64,000 nucleotides of DNA from positions 1,054,001 to 1,118,000 of the forward strand of contig NZ_FWFR01000001.1 in assembly GCF_900172325.1 (NCBI RefSeq), read 5' to 3'. A model generated the notes under the pieces. That model did no database searches. It was not told where the DNA came from and saw nothing but the letters and a program-made list of their open reading frames with translations. The position numbers and the translations under genes are program-made. Positions 17,023 to 24,316 of the stretch are shown here, piece after piece; the stretch's first letter is position 1; every line of letters begins with the position of its first letter. This DNA is from Oceanibacterium hippocampi. GTDB taxonomy: Bacteria > Pseudomonadota > Alphaproteobacteria > Sneathiellales > Sneathiellaceae.

Positions 17023-17193
17023 TCAGTCGCCCTGGTATCCGTTCCGTCGGGCGTTGGCGATGCAGTCGCCGCGATGCTCGTAGCCCTCGGTGGCGGCGCC
17101 GACGATGCGGCCGTTGCTTGCCGTCCGGCGCCAGCGCCAGCGTCCGGTCGCGTCCTTGTAGATTTCCCACTTGTCGTTGTCGCCCGCGGCCAT
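17023..17193 (-). CDS. DUF1508 (YegP-type) small protein
   Basis: 56 residues forming one DUF1508 unit: KWEIYKDATGRWRWRRTASNG, then a turn (GRIVGAATEGYEHRGDC) and the terminal IANARRNGY. The aromatic-rich beta-beta-beta-alpha pattern is diagnostic, but the role is unknown. AAGGAGG is placed ideally before the ATG at 17193. An upstream in-frame extension exists but has the composition of antisense to the carbonic anhydrase gene. It is 122 bases downstream of that gene on the same strand. Confidence 0.85.
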   Translation of the reverse strand: MAAGDNDKWEIYKDATGRWRWRRTASNGRIVGAATEGYEHRGDCIANARRNGYQGD

Positions 17194-17315
17194 TGTCGCC
17201 TCCTTCGCCGGTTGATAAGTGGCGATGGTGGCAACGGCGGGAACGGTCGTCAAAAACTCATGCGATGGTAGGGTCGCCGCCCGATCCGGGGCGATATGGC
17301 CGATCGGACTCCGTC

Positions 17316-18167
17316 CTAGCGAATGGGCGCGAGCAAGGCCGGCGAGGTCACGAGCTGGCGCACGCCGTGGGCATGGTTCTCGTTGAAGTCGTTGCCTTCG
17401 CACCACTTGTCGAGCGAGGCGATGTCGATCCTGGCGCAGGTCGGGCGGACGCTCCAGGTGACCTGCAGGGGCGAACATGTCTGCTCGGTGTACTTCGGCC
17501 CCGTGGTCGAGCCGAGGAAGGAGACCGGATCGCCGGTGCCGGCGGGCAGGGCGCGGGCCTGGTGCCGGCCGGCCGTGACGTTGCCGCCATAGGTGAAGTC
17601 GGCGAAGTTCAGGGCTTGCGGATCGTTGACCACCAGGAAGACCTGGGTTTCCACGCGAAGCTGCGGATTGGCGCATTTCTCGGAGAGGCAGGAACCGAGA
17701 CCTTCGCCGGGCGTCACGTCGCAGGACGAGTGCACCCAATGGACCTCGACCGTATCGCCAGGCTTCACGCCGTGGCAGGCGCCCTCACCATTGAACGGAT
17801 CCTCAAGCTCGGCGGCTGTGAGATCGGCCGTGCCGTTGCACCTGAAGCCGCCATGCTCGCCGTCGCCGGCGGAGATCGAGAAGCCCGGCCCCTTGTGCTC
17901 GGCATTGGTGTGGAAATGAATGTTGCAGAGATTCATCTCCGAGGCCGGCGGCGCGAAGGTGAAGGTGCGCGGGTTGGTGCCGGCCTTGGACGAGATGTCG
18001 CGCGGGGCCTGCGGGCCGTAGCCCTGACAGATCTCGGCCCCCGATGCGCCGGCCGCGAAGCCGACACTGGCGGCGAACGCGGCGATGATGACCTGGCGGA
18101 TTCTCAACCGGGGGATCTCCTGCGCCAACTGGCTGCTCCGGGCATGACGCCGTACTGAAACCGGCAT
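17316..18167 (-). CDS. Delta-class carbonic anhydrase, secreted
   Basis: 283 residues with a signal peptide (hydrophobic stretch about 27-43, cleavage near SGA-EI). The mature part starts ICQGYGPQAPRDIS and contains CNIHFHTNAEHKGPGFSI, VHWVHSSCDVTPGEGLGSC, GSTTGPKYTEQTCSPLQ and a final NENHAHGVRQLVT. These His- and Cys-rich blocks match the bacterial delta-class carbonic anhydrase family, first known from diatoms and dinoflagellates. It probably interconverts CO2 and bicarbonate in the periplasm. Zn-ligand candidates are the histidines of HFH and VHWVH. The six or more cysteines suggest disulfides, in line with export. Confidence 0.85.
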   Translation of the reverse strand: MPVSVRRHARSSQLAQEIPRLRIRQVIIAAFAASVGFAAGASGAEICQGYGPQAPRDISSKAGTNPRTFTFAPPASEMNLCNIHFHTNAEHKGPGFSISAGDGEHGGFRCNGTADLTAAELEDPFNGEGACHGVKPGDTVEVHWVHSSCDVTPGEGLGSCLSEKCANPQLRVETQVFLVVNDPQALNFADFTYGGNVTAGRHQARALPAGTGDPVSFLGSTTGPKYTEQTCSPLQVTWSVRPTCARIDIASLDKWCEGNDFNENHAHGVRQLVTSPALLAPIR

Positions 18168-18235
18168 TTCGCGGCGTTTCCGACGATAGTCGGTCCGTTA
18201 GCATTCGGCAATGTTCGAGGGGTTCACGGGGGGCG

Positions 18236-19045
18236 TCAATCGCCCCGTCGCCAGACCAACGGCAAATCGGCGCAGTCCATGACGTCGCCGTGCGCCAGTC
18301 CCGGATCGCGGGTCGGGATCGCCACTTCGCCGGGCCGCAGGCAGTAACGGACGTCGTCGCCGGTCCAGCGGGTCGAGAGCACCCGCCGGCGCAGGCCCGA
18401 GCGGTTTCCCGGCGCGCCGTGCACGACCATCGCCTGGAAGACCAGGCAGTCGCCCGGTTCCATGGCGAAACTGACGATCCGGTGGCGTTCCCTCCCGGCC
18501 TCGATGTCGGGCAGTGGCGGCAGCCCCGTACCGGCATAGGGCGTGCCGTCGGCGAAATGGTAGGGGCTGAATTCCGGCCAGTCGTGCGAGCCCGCGACAT
18601 ATTCCAACGCGCTTTCCGGCGGCACCGGATCGAAGGGCAGCCAGATCGAGCAGACCTGCTGTCCGGCCACCGCCCAGTAGGGCTGGTCCTGGTGCCAGGG
18701 CGTACGCTCTGTCGTGCCGGGTTCCTTCACCAGCAACTGGTCGTAGAAGAAATTGACCCTGGCCGTGCCCATCAGCCGGCCGGCGATTTCCGCCGCGGGC
18801 GAGTCGTGGACGAAGGCGCGGAAGCCGGCGTGCCGCCGGGCCATGTCGAGGTCGCCGAAGAAGCGGCCGCCGCCCTTCGCGTAATCCTCCGCATGCGGGC
18901 CGGGCCGGGCGATCGCCTGATCGACCCAGCCGCGCATGAAATCGATCCAGTCGTCGTCGAACATGGCGCGCAAACAGACCACGCCGTCGCGCGCGTAGGC
19001 CGCACGGTCATCCGCGGTGATCGGGTTTCCCGGATGTCGGTTCAT
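18236..19045 (-). CDS. Phytanoyl-CoA dioxygenase (PhyH) family protein
   Basis: 269 residues. The 2-oxoglutarate/Fe(II) facial triad is visible as WHQDQPYW (His, Asp) and a distal VVHGAPGNRSGLRRR (His, plus Arg for 2-oxoglutarate). The N-terminal DDRAAYARDGVVCLRAMFDDDWI is the usual PhyH opening. Family members hydroxylate or halogenate diverse small molecules, so the substrate is open. ATG 19045 has AAGGAGG upstream; longer readings cover the promoter of the divergent dioxygenase gene. A second PhyH-type gene lies at 28000-28836 but is not a close copy. Confidence 0.9.
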   Translation of the reverse strand: MNRHPGNPITADDRAAYARDGVVCLRAMFDDDWIDFMRGWVDQAIARPGPHAEDYAKGGGRFFGDLDMARRHAGFRAFVHDSPAAEIAGRLMGTARVNFFYDQLLVKEPGTTERTPWHQDQPYWAVAGQQVCSIWLPFDPVPPESALEYVAGSHDWPEFSPYHFADGTPYAGTGLPPLPDIEAGRERHRIVSFAMEPGDCLVFQAMVVHGAPGNRSGLRRRVLSTRWTGDDVRYCLRPGEVAIPTRDPGLAHGDVMDCADLPLVWRRGD

Positions 19046-19195
19046 CGGTCGCCGCCTCCTTCCAGCACCGCAGAATGGCGGACAGGACCGCCCCCGGGCA
19101 ATGGCCTTGGGATCTGTTGCCTCCCTGCCTCCGCGCCGGCTTGCCCGGGAGTGCGGGGCGAGGCTACTCTCTCCGCCAGAATGGAGGAGGGAACC

Positions 19196-19771
19196 ATGGA
19201 ACGGAAAGCTCAGCGCGACGCCGCGATCGCCGAGACCGTCGGCGTCATCAGGCGACTGCTGGAGACCGAGGGCGTGAACCGGGAAACCCTCGATGCGGTC
19301 AAGTCGGAGCTGCTCGTGCTGGCGGCCCGCCGGGCCCTGTTCCCGAAATCCGACTTCCCGCTGCCGGAGGATGGATCGGAGCGCGGTTCGCGGCTCTACC
19401 GCCTGCACGAGGATCCCGACCGCCGCTACGCGCTCTATGCCCAGGTGGCGACCATTGGCACCCGCTCGCCGGTGCATAACCACACGACATGGGCGGTCAT
19501 CGTCGGGATCGAGGGGCAGGAACTCAACCGGTTCTATGAACGCACCGCCGACGGTGCCGAGCAGACCGGCAGCGGCATGGTCAAAGCCGGCGCGGGGGTG
19601 GCGTTGCTGCCCGACGATCTGCATTCGATCCATATCGACGGCGACGAAGGCGCCTTCAATTTTCACATGTATGGCCGGGCGATCGAGGAACTGCGCGAAC
19701 GCGAATACTGGAGCGGCAAGGACAACGCATGGAAGATCTTCCCGGCGCATACGGATATCCGTCCGGCATGA
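19196..19771 (+). CDS. Cysteine dioxygenase-like cupin protein
   Basis: 191 residues. A cupin core is visible: PVHNHTTWAVIVGIEGQELN gives two metal-binding histidines (HNH), and LLPDDLHSIHIDG gives the third. This three-His set matches cysteine dioxygenase/thiol dioxygenase (CDO type I family) rather than the 3-His-1-Glu cupins. The expected reaction is oxidation of a thiol such as cysteine or 3-mercaptopropionate to a sulfinate. The start at 19196 has GGAGG upstream. Its stop overlaps the next start (ATGA at 19768), so it is translationally coupled to a four-domain rhodanese, supporting a role in sulfur catabolism. Confidence 0.8.
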   Translation: MERKAQRDAAIAETVGVIRRLLETEGVNRETLDAVKSELLVLAARRALFPKSDFPLPEDGSERGSRLYRLHEDPDRRYALYAQVATIGTRSPVHNHTTWAVIVGIEGQELNRFYERTADGAEQTGSGMVKAGAGVALLPDDLHSIHIDGDEGAFNFHMYGRAIEELREREYWSGKDNAWKIFPAHTDIRPA

Positions 19772-21357
19772 GGACGATCGAGCCTGCCGCGCTGAAAGCG
19801 GCAATCGGAACGGGCGACGAGCTTGCCTTCCTCGATGTCCGGGAACATGGCCAGCACGCCGCCGGCCATCCCTTCTTCGCCCGGTCGCTGCCGCTCAGCC
19901 GGCTGGAATGGCGCGCGCCGGTGCTGCTGCCGCGGCGCTCGGTGCCGATCGTGCTGTTCGACAGCGGTGCCGCGGATGACGACATCGCCGCTCGCGCCGC
20001 GGTCGCGCTCGACCGGCTGGGCTACAGCGACATCCGGATTCTCGCCGGCGGCGCGGCCGGCTGGCAGGCGGCCGGCTACGAGCTGTTCTCCGGGGTCAAC
20101 GTGCCGAGCAAGGCGTTCGGCGAGTTCGTCGAGAGCCGCGCGGAGACGCCCCGGATCAGTGCCCGCGAGCTGAACGAGGCGATCGCGGCGGGCGAGGATA
20201 TCGTGATCCTCGACAGCCGCCCGTGGGAGGAATATCACCGCATGGCGATCCCCGGCGGGATCGACTGTCCGGGCGCCGAACTGGTGCTTCGCGGGGCCGC
20301 GTTGGCCCCCTCCGACACGACCCGGATCGTGGTCAATTGCGCCGGCCGGACGCGCAGCATCATCGGCGCCCAGTCGCTGATCGACGCCGGCCTGCCGAAC
20401 CCCGTCATGGCGCTGGAGAACGGCACCATGGGCTGGCACCTGGCCGGCCTGGAGGTGGTGCGCGGCGCCGACCGCGTGGCGCCGCTGCCGGACGCGGCCG
20501 ACCGCGCCGCCGCCCAGGCTCGTGCCGCGCGGGTCCGCGCCCGCTTCGGCGTGCCCCTGGTCGGACCCGAAATGCTGGCGGCCTGGCAGGCACAGGCGGA
20601 GGTCCGCAGCTTCTGTCTGCTCGATGTCCGCAGTCCCGATGAATTTCTCGCCGGCCACCTGGCGGGCTCGCGGAACGCACCTGGCGGCCAGCTGGTCCAG
20701 GCGACCGACGAATATGTCGGCACGCTGAACGGCCGGATCATGCTGGTCGACGACGACGGCGTGCGCGCCTCGATGACCGCCTCATGGCTGATCCGCCTGG
20801 GCTGGCCTGAGGTCGCGGTGCTCAAGGGCGGGCTCGACGGCGACCTGGTGCAGGGCCCGGTCCCGCCCGACATCGCGCCGCCGGAGGTCCCGGCGATCAT
20901 GCCGGCGGCGCTTGCCGAGTGCATCGACGCCGGATCGCCGCTGACGGTCCTCGACGTCGGAACCTCGCTCGCCTACCGCAGGGGCCATGTCCCGGGCGCG
21001 CTCTGGACACCGCGTTCCCGCCTGGCCGGGGCGCTGGCCCATCTCGCGGCCGACGGCCCGGTCGTCGTGACGGCGGACGATCCGACGCTCGTCGCCTTTG
21101 CCGCCGCCGACCTGGCCGCCCTCGTCCCCGGTCGCGACATCCGCCGCCTGGACGGCGGAACGGCCGCCTTCGCCGCCATCCGGCCGCTCGAGACCGGCCT
21201 CGTGGCGCCGCTTTCGGAAACCGATGACGAATGGCGGAAACCGTACGACCAGCCCGGCGGGATCGAGGAGCGGATGCGGGAATATCTTGAATGGGAGGTC
21301 GGCCTGGTCGCCCAGATCGCCCGCGACGGCGATGCCCGGTTTCGCCATTTTGACTGA
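19768..21357 (+). CDS. Four-domain rhodanese protein, one active cysteine
   Basis: 529 residues made of four rhodanese-like domains of about 120-130 residues each, recognised by repeats of the type FLDVREHGQHAAGHP, ILDSRPWEEYHRMAIPG, LLDVRSPDEFLAGHLAG and VLDVGTSLAYRRGHVPG. Only domain 2 has the active-site cysteine (VVNCAGRTRS, Cys191). The loops of the others read LFDSGAADD, LVDDDGVRA and VTADDPTLV, so they are probably structural or ligand-binding. Cytoplasmic, with no signal peptide. Coupled by an ATGA overlap to the cysteine dioxygenase-like gene, it probably handles sulfane sulfur from thiol breakdown. Confidence 0.88.
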   Translation: MRTIEPAALKAAIGTGDELAFLDVREHGQHAAGHPFFARSLPLSRLEWRAPVLLPRRSVPIVLFDSGAADDDIAARAAVALDRLGYSDIRILAGGAAGWQAAGYELFSGVNVPSKAFGEFVESRAETPRISARELNEAIAAGEDIVILDSRPWEEYHRMAIPGGIDCPGAELVLRGAALAPSDTTRIVVNCAGRTRSIIGAQSLIDAGLPNPVMALENGTMGWHLAGLEVVRGADRVAPLPDAADRAAAQARAARVRARFGVPLVGPEMLAAWQAQAEVRSFCLLDVRSPDEFLAGHLAGSRNAPGGQLVQATDEYVGTLNGRIMLVDDDGVRASMTASWLIRLGWPEVAVLKGGLDGDLVQGPVPPDIAPPEVPAIMPAALAECIDAGSPLTVLDVGTSLAYRRGHVPGALWTPRSRLAGALAHLAADGPVVVTADDPTLVAFAAADLAALVPGRDIRRLDGGTAAFAAIRPLETGLVAPLSETDDEWRKPYDQPGGIEERMREYLEWEVGLVAQIARDGDARFRHFD

Positions 21358-21399
21358 CCGGCGCCGACCCGCCACTTCAGCGCAAGGAAAACGACGAGA

Positions 21400-21789
21400 A
21401 TGACCGCCATGAAGATCCATCGCGTGCCGGACCTGCCGGACAGCCTGCCCTTCTGTTCCGCCGTCGAGGTCGACGGGCTGCTGCATTGCTCGGGCAATAT
21501 CGGCAACCGCCCCGGCAGCCTGGAGGTCGTGCCGGGCGGCATCGCGGCCGAGACCCGGCAATGCATGGAGAATATCCGGAGCGTGCTGGAATATTGCGGC
21601 AGCTCGCTCGACAAGGTCATCAAGGTCACCGTCTTCATCGACGACATGGACGGCTTCTGGGCCATGAACGAGGTCTACCGGGAGTTCTTCACCACCCATC
21701 TGCCGGCCCGGTCCTGCGTTGCCGTCAAGGCGCTCGCGATCGGCGCCAAGGTCGAGATCGAGTGCATCGCGCTCGCCGCCGGACGCTGA
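21400..21789 (+). CDS. RidA family protein
   Basis: 129 residues. LHCSGNIGNRPGS, ETRQCMENIRSVLEYCGSSLD, KVTVFIDDMDGFWAMNEVY and the terminal PARSCVAVKALAIGAKVEIECIA fit the RidA/YjgF/UK114 fold. The arginine of PARS and the final Glu of EIEC match residues used for 2-aminoacrylate/imine hydrolysis. It probably deaminates reactive imines in the cytoplasm. It follows the sulfur genes by 42 bases, with AAGGAAA upstream, and may be in their operon; cysteine breakdown can yield 2-aminoacrylate, which would make this pairing sensible. Confidence 0.9.
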   Translation: MTAMKIHRVPDLPDSLPFCSAVEVDGLLHCSGNIGNRPGSLEVVPGGIAAETRQCMENIRSVLEYCGSSLDKVIKVTVFIDDMDGFWAMNEVYREFFTTHLPARSCVAVKALAIGAKVEIECIALAAGR

Positions 21790-21932
21790 TCGGCGGGCGG
21801 TCGGGACAGGGCGCGGTGCCCGGACGACGGCGTCTTGCCAGCCATCCGTCCGCGGCCTAACCTTTCGCCACGATCCGCGAGGGCGCGGCCGTGCGTGGCG
21901 GCAAACGATGCCTGACGGACAAGGGAGTGACC

Positions 21933-23132
21933 ATGGATCTTGCCTTCAGCAGCGAGGATCGCGCCTTCCGGGAAGAGGTTCTGGCCTTTGTCGAGGCCAA
22001 CCTGCCGGGCGAGATCCGCGACCGTGTGGCGCGCGGGCTCGGTGTCGGCAAGGAAGCCCTGACCGCCTGGCAACGGACACTGCACGAGAAGGGCTGGGTG
22101 GCGCCCGCCTGGCCGAGGAACTACGGCGGCGCGGAATGGCCGCTCGTCCGACGCTACCTGTTCCAGCAGGTCATGGGCGAGGCCGCGGCCCCGGACATCC
22201 CGCCGTTCGGCGTCAACATGGTCGGACCGGTGATCTACACCTTCGGCAACGAGGCGCAGAAGGCCCGCTTCCTGCCGCGCGTCCTCTCGGGTGAGGACTG
22301 GTGGTGCCAGGGCTATTCCGAGCCGGGCTCCGGCTCCGACCTCGCCTCGCTCAGGACCCGGGCCGAGGACCAGGGCGATCACTACCTGGTCAACGGCCAG
22401 AAGATCTGGACCACCTACGCCCATCTCGCCGACTGGATCTTCTGCCTCGTCCGGACCGACGACAGCGGCAGGCCGCAGGAGGGCATTTCCTTCCTGCTGA
22501 TCGACATGAAGACGCCGGGCATCACGGTGCGCCCGATCATCACCATCGATCACGGGCACTCGGTCAACGAGGTCTTTTTCGAGGATGTCCGGGTGCCCAA
22601 GGAGAACCTGGTGGGCGAGCCCGGCAAGGGCTGGACCTATGCCAAGTTCCTGCTGTCGAACGAGCGTACCGGGATCGCCCATGTCGCCAGCGCCAAACGC
22701 CAGGTGGCTCGCATCAAGTCGATCGCCGGGGCGGAGGAAATCGACGGCCGCCCGCTGATCGAGGATCGCGCGTTCCGCGCCCGGCTGGCCGCCGTCGAGG
22801 TCGATCTGATGGCGCTGGAATTCACCGAGCTCCGCCTGCTCTCGAAGGTCCAGGGCGGCGGCACGCTGGGCGCGGAATCCTCGCTGCTGAAGATCCGCGC
22901 GACCGAGATCCAGCAGTCGCTGACCGGCCTCCTGCTCGAGGCGCTCGGCAACTACGCCGCCCCCTTCGAGGCGGAATCGGAAGACGACGCCCGGCGCAAC
23001 GAGCCGCCGATCGGCCCCGACTATCGCGACGGCGCACTGCAGCAGCACATTTACGGGCGCGCCGCGACGATCTATGGGGGAAGCAACGAAATTCAGCGCA
23101 ACATCATCGCCAAGATGGTGCTGGGCCTCTAG
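21933..23132 (+). CDS. Acyl-CoA dehydrogenase, putative catalytic (alpha) subunit
   Basis: 399 residues with acyl-CoA dehydrogenase domains in order: N-terminal helices, the middle beta domain (GYSEPGSGSDLASLRTRA, KIWTTYAHLADWIF) and the C-terminal helices ending IYGGSNEIQRNIIAKMVLG. The position of the medium-chain catalytic Glu is Gly here (YGGS). A Glu in SNERTG (Glu244) sits where isovaleryl and some long-chain enzymes keep their base. It is followed after 33 bases by a second, divergent acyl-CoA dehydrogenase, as in the alpha2-beta2 FadE pairs of actinobacterial steroid degradation. Start at 21933: the motif-rich N terminus begins here. Confidence 0.88.
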   Translation: MDLAFSSEDRAFREEVLAFVEANLPGEIRDRVARGLGVGKEALTAWQRTLHEKGWVAPAWPRNYGGAEWPLVRRYLFQQVMGEAAAPDIPPFGVNMVGPVIYTFGNEAQKARFLPRVLSGEDWWCQGYSEPGSGSDLASLRTRAEDQGDHYLVNGQKIWTTYAHLADWIFCLVRTDDSGRPQEGISFLLIDMKTPGITVRPIITIDHGHSVNEVFFEDVRVPKENLVGEPGKGWTYAKFLLSNERTGIAHVASAKRQVARIKSIAGAEEIDGRPLIEDRAFRARLAAVEVDLMALEFTELRLLSKVQGGGTLGAESSLLKIRATEIQQSLTGLLLEALGNYAAPFEAESEDDARRNEPPIGPDYRDGALQQHIYGRAATIYGGSNEIQRNIIAKMVLGL

Positions 23133-23165
23133 AGGCATTTCTCAGCCGGAAGGGACGAGGGGAGT

Positions 23166-24299
23166 ATGGACTTCGAATACTCCGAGGAGCAGACGCTCCT
23201 CAAGGACAGCCTGCGACGCTTCATCGACGGCCGTTACGACTTCGAGAGCCGGCGCAAGCTGCTGGCGAGCTCCGACGGCTTCAGCCGCGACAACTGGCGG
23301 CAGTTCGCGGAACTCGGCTGGCTCGGCGTCGCCTTTCCGGAAGACTCGGGCGGCTTCGCGGGGAGCCCGGTCGAGACCATGATCATCATGGAGGAGTTCG
23401 GCCGCGGCCTCGTCGTCGAACCCTATCTGGCGACCGTGGTGCTCGGCGGCGGCCTGGTGGAAATTGCCGGCAGCGCCGCCCAGAAATCCGAGATCCTCGA
23501 ACCGATGATCGCCGGCGAGCTGATGCTTGCCTTCGGTCACAGCGAGCCGCAGGGGCGCTTCAACCTCGCCGACGTGCGGACGACCGCGGAGAAGGACGGC
23601 GACGGCTACCGGCTCTCGGGCAAGAAGATCGTCGTCTATCATGCCGGGGTGGCCGATCGGCTGATCGTCTCGGCGCGGACCTCGGGCGATGTCCGCGACA
23701 GTGACGGCATCACGCTGTTCCTGGTCGATCCCAGGGCCGACGGGGTCTCGATCCGGGATTATCGCACCGTGGACGGTTTCCGGGCCGGCGACATCACGCT
23801 GGAAGGCGTGAAGGTCGGCGCCGATGCAGTGCTCGGAACGGTCGGCGGCGCCCATCCGGCGATCGAGGCGGTCGTCGACCGGGCGATCTCGGCGCTCGCC
23901 GCCGAGGCGGTCGGGGCGATGGAGCGGGCCAACGAGATCACCAACGACTACCTCAAGAGCCGCAAGCAGTTCGGCGTCGCGATCGGCAAGTTCCAGGTCC
24001 TGCAGCATCGCATGGTCGACATGTACATGCATGCCGAGCAGGCCAAGTCGCTGTCCTGCATGCTGGCGATGAAGCTCGACGGACCGGATCGCGAACGCGC
24101 GCTGGCCGCGGCCGCGACCAAGGCCCGGGTCGGGCAGGCCGCGCGCTTCGTCGGTGAACAGGCCGTGCAACTGCACGGCGGCATGGGCATGACCGAGGAA
24201 TATACCGTCGGCCATTACATGAAGCGGCTGACGATGATCGAGACCCTGTTCGGCAATGTCGATCATCACCTGAGGCGTTACGCGGCGCTCGCCGACTGA
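23166..24299 (+). CDS. Acyl-CoA dehydrogenase, putative beta subunit
   Basis: 377 residues. It has the family fold (LGVAFPEDSGGFAG, the N-terminal helical domain, and the C-terminal LHGGMGMTEEYTVGHYMKR), but the substrate-side motifs are weaker than in its neighbour: FGHSEPQGRFNLADV replaces the usual SEPGSGSD loop, and no catalytic Glu is evident at either common position. This is what is expected of the non-catalytic half of a heteromeric acyl-CoA dehydrogenase that still helps bind FAD. It has GGGGAG upstream and is co-transcribed with the gene at 21933. Confidence 0.88.
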   Translation: MDFEYSEEQTLLKDSLRRFIDGRYDFESRRKLLASSDGFSRDNWRQFAELGWLGVAFPEDSGGFAGSPVETMIIMEEFGRGLVVEPYLATVVLGGGLVEIAGSAAQKSEILEPMIAGELMLAFGHSEPQGRFNLADVRTTAEKDGDGYRLSGKKIVVYHAGVADRLIVSARTSGDVRDSDGITLFLVDPRADGVSIRDYRTVDGFRAGDITLEGVKVGADAVLGTVGGAHPAIEAVVDRAISALAAEAVGAMERANEITNDYLKSRKQFGVAIGKFQVLQHRMVDMYMHAEQAKSLSCMLAMKLDGPDRERALAAAATKARVGQAARFVGEQAVQLHGGMGMTEEYTVGHYMKRLTMIETLFGNVDHHLRRYAALAD

Positions 24300-24316
24300 G
24301 CGCGGCCTCCGCTCAG
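24296..24316. terminator. Symmetric hairpin containing both convergent stop codons
   Basis: CTGAGCG (24296-24302) and CGCTCAG (24310-24316) are perfect complements around a 7-base loop. The stop codons of the dehydrogenase (+) and the PAP2 gene (-) lie one in each arm. There is no T-tract, so it is probably a bidirectional hairpin. Confidence 0.45.

Noticed and set aside
17194-17739. In-frame upstream extension of the DUF1508 protein
   Set aside because: It is antisense to the carbonic anhydrase gene, and AAGGAGG marks the ATG at 17193.
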